Source: Flavobacteriales bacterium
GTDB taxonomy: Bacteria > Bacteroidota > Bacteroidia > Flavobacteriales_F > PHOS-HE28
DNA: 64,000 bases
Direction: 5' to 3'
NCBI GenBank assembly: GCA_020635655.1
Contig: JACJZI010000004.1
Coordinates: forward strand, 558,001-622,000
The notes under the pieces were generated by a model, which worked only from the letters and a program-made list of their open reading frames with translations, searched no databases and had not been told where the DNA came from. Both the position numbers and the translations under genes were made by a program. Below are positions 40,403 through 49,306 of this stretch, one piece after another (positions within the stretch are counted from its first letter, which is position 1; every line of letters starts with the position of its first letter).

Positions 40403-41182
40403 ATGGAACACGCAACGGAGTCCCGAACGGACATCGCCGTCGAGCAGGAGGAAGTGGTGGTCCGCATCCGCGGCCTCTGCAAGGCGTTCGGCAGCCATGA
40501 GGTGCTCCGCGGTTTCGATCTCGATCTCCTCCGCGGTGAGAACCTGATGGTGCTGGGCAAGTCCGGTTCCGGCAAGAGCGTGCTCATCAAGTGCATCATC
40601 GGCCTGTTGCGGCCCGATGCCGGTCACATCGATGTGCTGGGGCAGGACATGCTCGCCCTGCGCCATGATGCGCTCGACCGCATGCGCATGCGCATCGGGT
40701 TCCTGTTCCAGAGCAATGCGCTGTACGACAGCATGACCGTGCGGCAGAACCTGGAATTCCCCATGCGTCGGCATTGGAGCGTAATGGACGCGAACGAGCG
40801 CAAGGCACGCATCATGAAGGCATTGGAGGATGTTGGACTGGCCCACACGGCGGACCTGATGCCGAGCGAACTGTCCGGCGGCATGGCCAAACGGGTCGGG
40901 CTGGCGCGCACCCTGATCATGCGTCCGGAGATCGTCCTGTACGACGAGCCGACCACCGGTCTTGATCCGATCACAGGACGCGAGATCGTGGAGCTGATCC
41001 TGCAGCTGCAGCGGCAGTACAACACTTCATCGATCCTGATCTCCCATGATCTGAACGTGGCCAAACTGGCCGCCAACCGCGTGGTGGTCCTGCACGAAGG
41101 ACGGGCGCATGCACAGGGCACCTATGATGAACTGCTGCGCGCCAAGGACCCCGTGGTCCGTCGTTTCTTTATGGCCTTGTAA
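40403..41182 (+). CDS. mlaF: MlaF-type lipid ABC ATPase
   Basis: 259 residues. Walker A GKSGSGKSV, signature LSGGMAKRVGLARTL (the MAKR variant typical of MlaF), Walker B IVLYDEPTTGLDP and H-loop ISHDL. An extra 20-residue acidic N-terminus precedes the core. Its stop overlaps the start of the MCE gene in TAATG, so the two are translationally coupled. Confidence 0.94.
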   Translation: MEHATESRTDIAVEQEEVVVRIRGLCKAFGSHEVLRGFDLDLLRGENLMVLGKSGSGKSVLIKCIIGLLRPDAGHIDVLGQDMLALRHDALDRMRMRIGFLFQSNALYDSMTVRQNLEFPMRRHWSVMDANERKARIMKALEDVGLAHTADLMPSELSGGMAKRVGLARTLIMRPEIVLYDEPTTGLDPITGREIVELILQLQRQYNTSSILISHDLNVAKLAANRVVVLHEGRAHAQGTYDELLRAKDPVVRRFFMAL

Positions 41183-42144
41183 TGCCGGGAGAAAGATCAC
41201 AACGGTTCAAGCTGGGCCTTTTCGTGGTGGCCGGAACCGCCGTCCTCATCCTTACGCTCTACATCATGGGCACGCGCAAGGACATGTTCGCGCGCTCCAT
41301 CACGATCTCGGCCGATTTCAGGGAAGTGAACGGGCTTCGCACCGGCAACAACGTGCGCTATTCCGGCATCAACGTCGGCACCGTGGACGCGATCGACATC
41401 GTGAACGACACGACCGTGCGTGTACGGTTGAATATCCGCATGGACGCTGCCGGGCACATCAGGGACAACGCCCTGGCCAACGTGGGCACGGACGGCCTGA
41501 TGGGCAATAAGTTGGTGAGCATCATGCCAGGGACCGGTGAAGGGGATCCGATCGTGGACGGCAGTGTCCTGCGGTCGGCACCCGGTCTGGACACCGATGC
41601 GATGATGCGGACCCTCCAGCGGACCAATGACAACCTGCTGTCCATCACCGAGGACCTGCGCCAGCTCAGCGAACGACTGAACGACCCGAACAATCTGGTG
41701 GGGATGCTCACCGATACCACGATGGGCGACGTGTGGCGCAACGCAGTGCATCAATTGCAGGCGGCCTCCGGGAATGCGCGTGCGTTGACCGACGGCGTGA
41801 ATACCCTCGTGACCGACGCCCAACAGGGTCGTGGAGCGATCGGGCTGCTATTGACGGACCAGGGCACCGAGGAGGATGTGCGACGCATCCTGATGGACCT
41901 GCGCACCGCCGCAGATACGCTCGGCCTGGCCATCGGCCGTATCGACCGGTTCGCTCAGGGATTGAACAATGATCGGGGACTGGCACACGCCCTCACTCAG
42001 GATACCGCACTGGCCGGCGATGTGCGGCACATGATGGGCAGACTCGATACCACCACCGTACTGCTGAACGAGGACCTGCGTGCACTGCAACGCAACTGGC
42101 TCCTGCGGAAGTACTTCAAGGAAAAGGAGAAGGGAAGGCGTTGA
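41182..42144 (+). CDS. mlaD: MlaD-type MCE domain protein
   Basis: 320 residues. One N-terminal transmembrane helix (LGLFVVAGTAVLILTLYIMG), then a single MCE domain (FREVNGLRTGNNVRYSGINVGTVDAIDI to LMGNKLVSIMPG, about 38-130), followed by about 190 residues of predicted helix. The long helical tail is more like LetB/PqiB/Yrb or Mycobacterium Mce proteins than E. coli MlaD, so it may extend across the periplasm. MlaB and MlaC homologues are not visible. Confidence 0.92.
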   Translation: MPGERSQRFKLGLFVVAGTAVLILTLYIMGTRKDMFARSITISADFREVNGLRTGNNVRYSGINVGTVDAIDIVNDTTVRVRLNIRMDAAGHIRDNALANVGTDGLMGNKLVSIMPGTGEGDPIVDGSVLRSAPGLDTDAMMRTLQRTNDNLLSITEDLRQLSERLNDPNNLVGMLTDTTMGDVWRNAVHQLQAASGNARALTDGVNTLVTDAQQGRGAIGLLLTDQGTEEDVRRILMDLRTAADTLGLAIGRIDRFAQGLNNDRGLAHALTQDTALAGDVRHMMGRLDTTTVLLNEDLRALQRNWLLRKYFKEKEKGRR

Positions 42145-42160
42145 TCTTCACCAGGTCGCG

Positions 42161-42418
42161 TCACCGCACAATGCCCCTCTGGCGTTGCGGACAGGGCACG
42201 TTCCCATAGCTGCAATACACGCAGCAGTCACCGCTCAGGGGTTTGAACAGGGTGTTGCAACGCGTGCAGCGATAGAAATAGACGCTCGCGTTCGACGGCA
42301 TCTGGTCCCGGCTCTGTTTTCCGCAATGCGGACAACGCAGGGTGCTGAAATAGATCGGCCTGCGCCGTAGGAAACGGCGCCAGCGCCAATTGAGCCCTTG
42401 GAACGCGACAGTCGCCAT
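42161..42418 (-). CDS. Small zinc-binding protein (GDCC family)
   Basis: 85 residues. After a basic N-terminus (WRWRRFLRRRP) come CPHCGK, CTRC and the family block GDCCVYCSYGNVPCP, which together give many potential metal ligands. Proteins ending in GDCCxxCSYG are widespread and often lie near heavy-metal resistance genes; none is here. A TCAATTTG box lies 10 bases upstream. Role unknown, metal binding likely. Confidence 0.8.
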   Translation of the reverse strand: MATVAFQGLNWRWRRFLRRRPIYFSTLRCPHCGKQSRDQMPSNASVYFYRCTRCNTLFKPLSGDCCVYCSYGNVPCPQRQRGIVR

Positions 42419-42485
42419 GGCCGGGGACCAAATTGACCCCGGTCCCTGAACACAGGATGATGGTTGGGTTATCCGATCGTTCGGA

Positions 42486-42701
42486 TCATTCGTCCTCGCT
42501 GCCGAGGTAGGCGCCATCGAGCAGATTGGCCACGGCCCGGTCCAGGTCCGAAGCGGGAACGATCACCTGTTGACCGCTGCGTTCATCCTGGAAGATGAAC
42601 ACACGCGGATCCGGTATCGCACGCAGGTCGGGCAGGATCGCCAGCAGATCGTCCATGTCATCAGCGCCCTGAAGGGTGCGCACATGCGTCCATGCTTCCA
42701 T
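42486..42701 (-). CDS. Small acidic protein of unknown function
   Basis: 71 residues beginning MEAWTHVRTLQGADDMDDLLAILP. The sequence VFIFQDERSGQQVIVPASDLDRAVANLLDGAYL suggests a compact alpha/beta fold. No recognised domain. A TAAACTTG element at 42725-42732 (minus) could be its promoter, 23 bases upstream. Codon use fits a real gene. Confidence 0.65.
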   Translation of the reverse strand: MEAWTHVRTLQGADDMDDLLAILPDLRAIPDPRVFIFQDERSGQQVIVPASDLDRAVANLLDGAYLGSEDE

Positions 42702-42762
42702 GGGAGGTCGCGAGTAGGGAACATCAAGTTTACGACCTCTTCACGATACGCGCAACAGACCG

Positions 42763-44838
42763 TCAATGGCCGATGTAGTGGTCGAGCCAGTTGAACACGG
42801 TCCGGTGCCATTTCATGGCGTTCTGCGGCTTCAACACCCAATGGTTCTCATCCGGAAAATGGAGGAATTCCGAGGGCACCCCCCTGGATCGGAGTGCCGT
42901 GAACACGCCAATGCCCTGGCTCACGGGGATGCGAAAATCCAGGTCCGAATGGATCACGAGCATGGGAACGCTCCAATCGCCGGCATACAATGCCGGATTG
43001 AACCGGTCGTAGGCGTCCGGGTCCGTGAACACGTCCGCCCCGTTCTCCCATTCCTCGAACCACATCTCTTCCGTGGTATAGCCCATGCTGCGGGAATCGA
43101 ACACACCATCGTGGCTGACAAGGCACTTCCATGGGGCCTTCCAATTCCCGGCGATCCAGTTCACCATGAACCCGCCGTAGGAGGCGCCCAACGCGGCGGC
43201 GCGATCGCCATCGAGGAAGGGATATGTTCGGAGGACATATTCCCATCCTTTCTGAAGGTCCTCCAACGGACGATCGCCCCAATGCGTGGAGATCGCGTCG
43301 GTGAAGGCCTGTCCATAGCCCGTCGAACCGTGGAAATCGATCATCACGACCGCGTAGCCTGCCCCGGCATAGGTCTCCGGGTTCCAGCGGTAGGACCAGG
43401 AATCGCCAAAGCTGCCCTGGGGGCCGCCATGGATCAGGAAGGCCACGGGATACTTCCGACCTTCCACAAAGTTGGCCGGCTTGATCACGTAGCCGTACAC
43501 ATCCTCATCGTTCCAGCCTTTGAAGTGGAACTGCGCGTACTGTCCGAATTTGCGGTCCTCCAGCACATCGTCCACATTGGTCAACGCGATGGCCCCATCG
43601 TCGATCATCTTCGCCTTCGGCTTTGCCGCATACAACAACGAGGGGCTGTTCAACGCGCTCTTGAGGAACACGAAGCCCTGAGGTGTTTCGTTGTACGCAT
43701 CGATGTGACCGTCCGTGGATAGCGGAGTCACCTGGCCGCTCTTGCGATCGATTCGGAACAAACGCTCCTTGCCCACATCCGCCGCGGTCACATAGAGGCT
43801 CTTTCCGTCCATGGACCATTTCATCTCATCCACGCTCCGGTCCCAATCGGCGGCCAGCGGCGTGACCTTGCCGGTGGCATCCCGCAGCATGATCGCAAAG
43901 CGGTCCGCCTCGAACCCGGGACGGGCCATCGCCTTGTAGGCCAAGATCTTCCCGTCCGGCGACACGCGTGGGGACGCATCCCAGGCCTTGTTCTGGGCCG
44001 TCAGGACGGTCGGTGCGCCTCCGGTGACCGGTACGCTGTAGATGTCGAAGTTGGTGCTCCAGGGCTCACGTGGGCCCGCCAGACGCACGGAGAAGTAAAC
44101 GGTACGTCCGTCCGGAGCGATGGTGAAGTCGCCGGCATCCCCAAAGGGCTTGGAAGGCACGTCCCCATCAAGGCCGTCCATCAGGGCCACGGGGTCCGTC
44201 TTCGGGTCAGCGAGCGGGATATAAAAGAGATGGTTGCGCGTACCATCCGCCCAGGTATCCCAATGCCGCACGAACAGTTCGGTGTAGACCATGCCTGAGG
44301 ACTTGTCCGCCTGCCCGGTAACCTGGCGCTTCACGGTGCAGGCGATCTCATTTCCCGCGCATTCGGGGTACACTGCCAAGGCGACCACGAGCCCCTTGCC
44401 GTCCGGGGACACCTGGTAGGCGATCACGTCGAGCGGCAGGTGCGTCACTTGTTCGGCCTTTGTACCGCTCATGTCGGTGCGCCAGACGTTGTTCACGCCA
44501 TTGGCGCCACGCGATGACAGGAAGTAAATGGTGTTCCCGTCCGGAGAGAAATGCGCATCACCGGCCCCTTTGTCCGATACCGCCAGGCGCACCTCCGGCT
44601 TGGTGGGATCCTTCAGCTCCTTCAGCCACAAGCTGCCCACGCCCTTGTTCTGCTCCATGTCGGTGGCGCGCACGTTGAACATGGCGAATTGCCCGGAGGG
44701 ATCGACGTCAAGACCGTACATGCGGTCCAACATCAAAAGGTCCTCATAGGTGAAGGGGCCCTTCTGGGCGGACACCGCGAGGGAGAATAGGCCCAGGAAC
44801 ACGAGGATCGATGGGCGCGAGGTGATGGAATGGAACAT
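42763..44838 (-). CDS. S9 family prolyl oligopeptidase-type peptidase, exported
   Basis: 691 residues with a signal peptide (ILVFLGLFSLAVSAQ). An N-terminal beta-propeller of TolB/DPP-like blades (FSPDGNTIYFLSS, VSPDGKGLV, VSPDGKILAYKA) is followed by an alpha/beta hydrolase domain. The nucleophile Ser lies in LGASYGGFM (about 553); the acid and His of the triad are in VIHSDLDFRIP and PDENHWV. It cleaves oligopeptides in the periplasm. The in-frame region upstream of Met 44838 is discarded because it runs antisense through the CPBP gene. A TAATTTCA box lies 24 bases upstream. Confidence 0.94.
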   Translation of the reverse strand: MFHSITSRPSILVFLGLFSLAVSAQKGPFTYEDLLMLDRMYGLDVDPSGQFAMFNVRATDMEQNKGVGSLWLKELKDPTKPEVRLAVSDKGAGDAHFSPDGNTIYFLSSRGANGVNNVWRTDMSGTKAEQVTHLPLDVIAYQVSPDGKGLVVALAVYPECAGNEIACTVKRQVTGQADKSSGMVYTELFVRHWDTWADGTRNHLFYIPLADPKTDPVALMDGLDGDVPSKPFGDAGDFTIAPDGRTVYFSVRLAGPREPWSTNFDIYSVPVTGGAPTVLTAQNKAWDASPRVSPDGKILAYKAMARPGFEADRFAIMLRDATGKVTPLAADWDRSVDEMKWSMDGKSLYVTAADVGKERLFRIDRKSGQVTPLSTDGHIDAYNETPQGFVFLKSALNSPSLLYAAKPKAKMIDDGAIALTNVDDVLEDRKFGQYAQFHFKGWNDEDVYGYVIKPANFVEGRKYPVAFLIHGGPQGSFGDSWSYRWNPETYAGAGYAVVMIDFHGSTGYGQAFTDAISTHWGDRPLEDLQKGWEYVLRTYPFLDGDRAAALGASYGGFMVNWIAGNWKAPWKCLVSHDGVFDSRSMGYTTEEMWFEEWENGADVFTDPDAYDRFNPALYAGDWSVPMLVIHSDLDFRIPVSQGIGVFTALRSRGVPSEFLHFPDENHWVLKPQNAMKWHRTVFNWLDHYIGH

Positions 44839-44862
44839 GGTCGGATCGTGCTGATGGAACGG

Positions 44863-44870
44863 TGAAATTA
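44863..44870 (-). promoter_or_regulatory. -7 box TAATTTCA of the S9 peptidase
   Basis: Minus-strand element with one mismatch to TAnnTTCG, divergent from the CPBP promoter 20 bases away. Confidence 0.4.
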
Positions 44871-44889
44871 TCCCCTCTGACCGGACCTG

Positions 44890-44897
44890 TAACTTTC
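44890..44897 (+). promoter_or_regulatory. -7 box TAACTTTC, 7 bases before ATG
   Basis: One mismatch to the consensus; predicts a leaderless or nearly leaderless CPBP message. Confidence 0.5.
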
Positions 44898-44904
44898 CTC
44901 GATC

Positions 44905-45828
44905 ATGGTCGGGCGCCGCATCGGGACCTTCCTTCTTCTGGCCTACGGCATCAGCTGGTGCATCGCCGGCATCGGATATGCGCTGGGCATCCACCGTGCG
45001 GAAGGGCTCGGTTACACGGCCCTTGCCGGGCTGTTCATGTTCGGTCCCGCGATCGCCGCGATCGTGCAGCAACAGCTGATCGACAGGCGGCCCTGGCATG
45101 AACTGGGGCTCGACCCGCGGCGGATCCGATGGACGGCCATCGGCATCACGCTCTTGATCGGTGCGGCGATCGTACCGCTCACACTGCTGGTGATCGCATT
45201 TGCGGGGAACCTCTTGCACATCGGAGCCTTCGGTCAGGTGGCGGTCACGCAGGAACGCGTGCTGGAGAACCTCAACGAGCTGCTGGCCCAACGCGGCCAG
45301 GTCGTGCATTCACATTTGATGGACCTCCTGGGCGACCGGCAATTTCCGGGAATGCTGTGGCTGGTGGTGATGCAGCTTTCCGCCGTGATGGGCGCCATGA
45401 GCCTCAACCTGCCGTTCATGCTCGGCGAGGAACTTGGCTGGCGGGGCTACCTCTTCCACGCGACCTCCACCTGGCCCGAGGCGCGCCGGATCGCCTTCAC
45501 CGGCCTCGCATGGGGGCTCTGGCATGCCCCGTTGATCGTCATGGGACACAACTACCCGGAGCATCCACTGGTGGGGATCCCGCTCATGGTGGTGTTCTGT
45601 ACCCTGCTTGCCGTCCTCTTCGATCGATCACGTCGGGCGTCACGCACCGTCTGGGGGCCCTGCGTGCTGCATGGCATGATCAATGGCAGTGCGGGTGGCT
45701 TCTCCTTGTTCACCTGGGGCGGGCATGAACTGATCGGCTCGCCGGTGGGCATGGCAGGGTTCATCGCCATCGCATTGCTGGGTGCGATGAGCAGGCTGCT
45801 CCATTTCGGATCAAGGTCCGGGGCCTAG
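44905..45828 (+). CDS. CPBP family intramembrane metalloprotease
   Basis: 307 residues, about eight transmembrane helices. The three CPBP motifs are intact: EELGWRG (E175-E176, R180), GLWHAP (H207) and HGMINGSAG (H256). These form a Rce1-like zinc-independent glutamate protease site. Members process prenylated or peptide substrates, or act in self-immunity to bacteriocins; the substrate is unknown. It is divergent from the S9 peptidase and shares a CTAG stop palindrome with the gene on the opposite strand. Confidence 0.92.
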   Translation: MVGRRIGTFLLLAYGISWCIAGIGYALGIHRAEGLGYTALAGLFMFGPAIAAIVQQQLIDRRPWHELGLDPRRIRWTAIGITLLIGAAIVPLTLLVIAFAGNLLHIGAFGQVAVTQERVLENLNELLAQRGQVVHSHLMDLLGDRQFPGMLWLVVMQLSAVMGAMSLNLPFMLGEELGWRGYLFHATSTWPEARRIAFTGLAWGLWHAPLIVMGHNYPEHPLVGIPLMVVFCTLLAVLFDRSRRASRTVWGPCVLHGMINGSAGGFSLFTWGGHELIGSPVGMAGFIAIALLGAMSRLLHFGSRSGA

Positions 45829-46334
45829 AAGACCATCACCCTGCCGCGCTTCGCAGGCACCATCCTGCGATCATGGGCCACGGCAATGCAGCCACCACCG
45901 TCATCGAAGCCGATGGACCCGACCGGCCCGGCATAGGTGAGCCCGCCCATGTGCCGCTCGAGCGTCAGGATCACAGCGAACTTGACATGACGCTGCTTCT
46001 GCTTGAATTCACCATCCCAGAGGTGGTGGGTGTCCACGATGATCTCCTTGGTCAGATGACCAGGCTTGGAAAAGCGCAGATGGGCCTCGGCATCAGCGGG
46101 GAGGGAGACCGTGAATCGACCGCTCTCGCTGACGCGGGGTGAACGCACACTGCCGTTCACCTCCACCTCCACCAGCACGTCACGCACCGAAAGGTCCTCC
46201 ACGGCGAGCCAACCCGTTAGGATCACCGCCTGCTCTTCGTAGCGATCGGCGGGAGGGGGATCGGCGAAGGCGGGCATGAGGGGGCCCAGGGTGCAGATGG
46301 CAGCGAGGAGCAGATCGGTGCGGATAGGGCGCAT
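45825..46334 (-). CDS. Secreted protein with carboxypeptidase-regulatory-like domain
   Basis: 169 residues with a signal peptide (LLLAAICTLGPLMPAFA). The core VILTGWLAVEDLSVRDVLVEVEVNGSVRSPRVSESGRFTVSLP follows the pattern of CarboxypepD_reg-like beta-sandwich modules found in exported Bacteroidota proteins. No catalytic site is evident. It is convergent with the CPBP protease gene (4-base overlap at the stops). Confidence 0.75.
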   Translation of the reverse strand: MRPIRTDLLLAAICTLGPLMPAFADPPPADRYEEQAVILTGWLAVEDLSVRDVLVEVEVNGSVRSPRVSESGRFTVSLPADAEAHLRFSKPGHLTKEIIVDTHHLWDGEFKQKQRHVKFAVILTLERHMGGLTYAGPVGSIGFDDGGGCIAVAHDRRMVPAKRGRVMVF

Positions 46335-46467
46335 GGCGAACAGGTTGATCGTTCCGGGTTACGCACGCTCCTGCCCCCGGTTGCACTGTTTCGACGGAAC
46401 CGGTCCGGCGATCGCCCGACACACCACCACCAGGGTCGAGATCCGTTGCTGCTCCGGACGGATCCCC

Positions 46468-46475
46468 CACATTTG
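46468..46475 (+). promoter_or_regulatory. -7 box CACATTTG, 6 bases before ATG
   Basis: One mismatch to TAnnTTTG. It argues for Met 46482 over the in-frame TTG at 46446. Confidence 0.5.
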
Positions 46476-46481
46476 ACGGCG

Positions 46482-47834
46482 ATGTCCCACCTGCGAACGA
46501 TCGCGATCGGTGCGATCCTGCTCGTGCTCACCAGCTGGCACCTGGAACATGGCCCGAACGACAACACCATGAGCCGTGCCGCCATGGTCGCCGCCGTGAT
46601 CGAGCAGCATTCGCTGTGCATCGATGCATATCAGGAGGGCATCGGTGACAAGGCCTTCATGGACGGACACTACTACAGCGACAAGGCACCGCTGCCCGCC
46701 CTGTTGGTGATCCCCTTCTATCAGATGATGGTGTGGACGGGCGTGGTCCATGCCGGCGAGCGCGGTCTGCTGACGGATGGCTTGTTGATGTTGGGAGGCT
46801 TCATTTGTGGAAGCATGCCTTTGGTACTGATCATGCTTCTATCCTGGAACGCGCTCCGACGATCGACCCCTCCCGCCGCGCCGATCCTCTTCGCGGTGCT
46901 GCCTTTCCTGGGCTCGTTCCTTTTTGTCTACAGCGGCAGCTTCAACGCGCACATCCTTGGCGCCCTGTTCGTCATTCTGGGATCCATCAGCATGGAGCGG
47001 GAACACTACGCATGGATGGGCCTCGCCTGCGGTGCCGCGGTGCTTTGTGAGTACACGTTGATCGTTTTCCCGTTGGTCTGGGGGGCCATGGTCCTGGCTC
47101 GGCTGCGGGACGAACCCCCCGGTCCCCCCTTGCGTGCGCTGATCGGTATCATGAAGGGAGCATCGCCCATGGTCCTGCTGCTGCTCTTCTTCAATTACGC
47201 GCAGAGCGGCAACCCCTTGAGCCTGGGGTATGATCACGAGGCCCACTACACGTTCATGAGCAACGGGTACGGCCTGGGTCTGCCCACGTGGACCTCTCTC
47301 TGGGGCCTCACCTTCAGCAGTTACCGTGGCCTGTTCATTTATATGCCTGTTCTCGTCGCGGTGGCCGCCGCATGGGCCCTGAGCCCCCGGAAGGGCATTG
47401 CTCCGTGGAACGATGCGGTCCTGATCGCATGCATCCTCTCGTTGCTGATCGTGGCCGGCTACCGTATGTGGTGGGGTGGCTGGGCCTATGGTCCACGACA
47501 CCTCACCACGGTGGCCGTGCTGCTCGCGTACCGGGGCCTGCCACTGCTGGCCACCCAGCGCTGGGGCCGATGGCCCTTTTTCGTGCTCGCAGGTATCGGT
47601 ATCTTGGAGGCCCTGGCCGCAAAGAGCACGCTCGGGTATTCGATGCCCACAGGCGTGCTCCACCCGCTTTCCGAACTGGTCCTTCCCGAACTGCGGGCAG
47701 GTCATTTCACTATTATGCAATGGCCCTGTGCGCTCGGTCTCACGCCCGCGCAAGCGACGACGGCGTTCGTGATCGTGCTCATCCTAGCCATCTTCGCCCT
47801 CGGCCGGCTCGATCCCGGCGGATCACGCCACTGA
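46482..47834 (+). CDS. Polytopic membrane protein, GT-C-like
   Basis: 450 residues, about eleven transmembrane helices. The first exoplasmic loop contains a charged stretch (GIGDKAFMDGHYYSDKAPLPALL) located where GT39-type transferases keep their catalytic aspartate, and a later loop holds GYDHEAHYTF. This suggests a glycosyltransferase or mannosyltransferase-like protein, but the assignment rests on architecture. It overlaps the rRNA methyltransferase gene start by 1 base (TGATG), so both are likely co-expressed. Confidence 0.72.
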   Translation: MSHLRTIAIGAILLVLTSWHLEHGPNDNTMSRAAMVAAVIEQHSLCIDAYQEGIGDKAFMDGHYYSDKAPLPALLVIPFYQMMVWTGVVHAGERGLLTDGLLMLGGFICGSMPLVLIMLLSWNALRRSTPPAAPILFAVLPFLGSFLFVYSGSFNAHILGALFVILGSISMEREHYAWMGLACGAAVLCEYTLIVFPLVWGAMVLARLRDEPPGPPLRALIGIMKGASPMVLLLLFFNYAQSGNPLSLGYDHEAHYTFMSNGYGLGLPTWTSLWGLTFSSYRGLFIYMPVLVAVAAAWALSPRKGIAPWNDAVLIACILSLLIVAGYRMWWGGWAYGPRHLTTVAVLLAYRGLPLLATQRWGRWPFFVLAGIGILEALAAKSTLGYSMPTGVLHPLSELVLPELRAGHFTIMQWPCALGLTPAQATTAFVIVLILAIFALGRLDPGGSRH

Positions 47835-48523
47835 TGCACCTCTTCTTCACCCCGGAACTGCACCTAGGCACGTACACCCTGCCGGAGGAGGAAGCCCACC
47901 ATGCCCTGCACGTGCTGCGGCTGAAAGTCGGGGAGCGGATCGGCCTGCTCGATGGAAAAGGCGTTCGCGCCGAGGCGGAGATCACGGCGATCGACAAGAA
48001 GGAATGCCAGGTGCGCGTGGTCCGTTCGACACAGGATCCACCGGAACGTCCGGGGCGCATCCACCTCGCGATCGCACCCACCAAGCAGAACGAGCGCTTC
48101 GAATGGTGCGTGGAGAAATGCACGGAGATCGGTGTGGACCGGATCACCCCACTGCTCACTTCCCGCACGGAACGCACGCGACTGCGAAAGGACCGGTCGC
48201 AGCGCGTCGCCATCGCGGCGATGAAGCAGAGCCAACGCAGCTGGCTGCCGGCGATCGACGACCCGATGCCCATGGTGGCACTGCTCCAGGAGGATCTTCC
48301 AACCCAGCGCTATTTCGGCTGGTGCGAAGGCGATCATCGGTCCTTGGCCGCGATCCGAACGCCCGGGGATGTCCTGCTGTTGATCGGTCCGGAGGGCGAC
48401 TTCACACCCGATGAAGCGGACCTGCTCCGATCGATGGGCTTCGTGGCCGTGAGCCTGGGACCTGCGCGCCTGCGGACCGAGACCGCCGCGATGGTGGGGT
48501 GCACTTTGCTGAACGCGGGTTGA
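47834..48523 (+). CDS. rsmE: 16S rRNA (uracil1498-N3)-methyltransferase
   Basis: 229 residues. PUA-like N-terminus (HLFFTPELHLGTYTLPEEEAHHALHVLRL) and a SPOUT-type C-terminal domain with the SAM-binding knot: LLLIGPEGDFTPDEADLLR and SLGPARLRTETAAMVG. KQNERFEWCVEKCTEIGVDRI is also characteristic. It methylates U1498 of 16S rRNA in the decoding centre. Start ATG overlaps the upstream stop. Confidence 0.97.
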   Translation: MHLFFTPELHLGTYTLPEEEAHHALHVLRLKVGERIGLLDGKGVRAEAEITAIDKKECQVRVVRSTQDPPERPGRIHLAIAPTKQNERFEWCVEKCTEIGVDRITPLLTSRTERTRLRKDRSQRVAIAAMKQSQRSWLPAIDDPMPMVALLQEDLPTQRYFGWCEGDHRSLAAIRTPGDVLLLIGPEGDFTPDEADLLRSMGFVAVSLGPARLRTETAAMVGCTLLNAG

Positions 48524-48577
48524 TCCTTCGCTACAGCGCTGGAACATCCGTGGATGAAAGCGCCCCCTTCAGGGCGC

Positions 48578-48585
48578 TACCTTTG
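48578..48585 (+). promoter_or_regulatory. -7 box TACCTTTG, 4 bases before ATG
   Basis: Perfect element that fixes the DUF4159 start at 48590; the in-frame Met at 48554 is upstream of it. Confidence 0.75.
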
Positions 48586-48589
48586 CCCC

Positions 48590-49255
48590 ATGCCTCGCCG
48601 GACGATCATGCTTGCCGTGCTGTTACTGGCCATCAGCGGCCTGCATGCCCAAGGCACCTACAGCATCGCACTATTGAAATACAACGGCGGAGGCGATTGG
48701 TACGCGAACCCGACCAGCCTGCCGAACCTCGTGAAGTACTGCAACGCGCAACTCGGCACGAACATCCGGCCCGACGTGCCCACCGTGGAGGTCGGAAGCC
48801 CCGATCTGTTCAATTATCCCATCGTGCACATGACCGGCCACGGCAACGTGGTGTTCAGCGCGAGCGAGGCGGAGAACCTGCGCAACTACCTGATCGGCGG
48901 CGGCTTCCTGGAGATCAGCGACAACTACGGCATGGATCCCTTCATCCGTCCGATGATGTTGCACGTGTTCCCCGAACTGGAATGGGTGGAACTGCCCTTC
49001 GCGCATCCGATCTATCACCAGCAGTTCGACTTCCCGAACGGACTGCCGAAGATCCACGAGCACAACGGCCTGCCCCCGCGCGGCTATGCGCTGATCTGGG
49101 AGGGCCGCGTGGTCTGCTTCTACGACTACGAGTGCGACCTGGGCGATGGATGGGAGGATCCCGACGTGCACGGCGACAGCGAGGCCATCCGCACCAAGGC
49201 GCTGCAGATGGGCGCCAACATCGTGCGGTACGTCCTGGGCGGTGGCGGGGACTGA
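48590..49255 (+). CDS. DUF4159 domain protein, exported
   Basis: 221 residues with a signal peptide (MLAVLLLAISGLHAQ). The mature part is one DUF4159 domain: SIALLKYNGGGDWYANPTSL, HMTGHGNVVFSASEAENLR, GGGFLEISDNYG and HPIYHQQFDFPNGLPKIHEHNG. The domain resembles glutamine-amidotransferase/gasdermin-associated flavodoxin-like folds seen in surface proteins, but no activity is proven. Followed by a T9SS cargo gene 51 bases later, with no promoter seen between them. Confidence 0.9.
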   Translation: MPRRTIMLAVLLLAISGLHAQGTYSIALLKYNGGGDWYANPTSLPNLVKYCNAQLGTNIRPDVPTVEVGSPDLFNYPIVHMTGHGNVVFSASEAENLRNYLIGGGFLEISDNYGMDPFIRPMMLHVFPELEWVELPFAHPIYHQQFDFPNGLPKIHEHNGLPPRGYALIWEGRVVCFYDYECDLGDGWEDPDVHGDSEAIRTKALQMGANIVRYVLGGGGD

Positions 49256-49306
49256 ACGGGCAGCGCTCCGCGCCCGAGGGACGTCTTGAACGAAAGGACC
49301 TGCATC

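Noticed and set aside
42763..45309. 848-residue version of the S9 peptidase
   Set aside because: The extra N-terminus lies antisense within the CPBP gene and precedes the true signal peptide at 44838.
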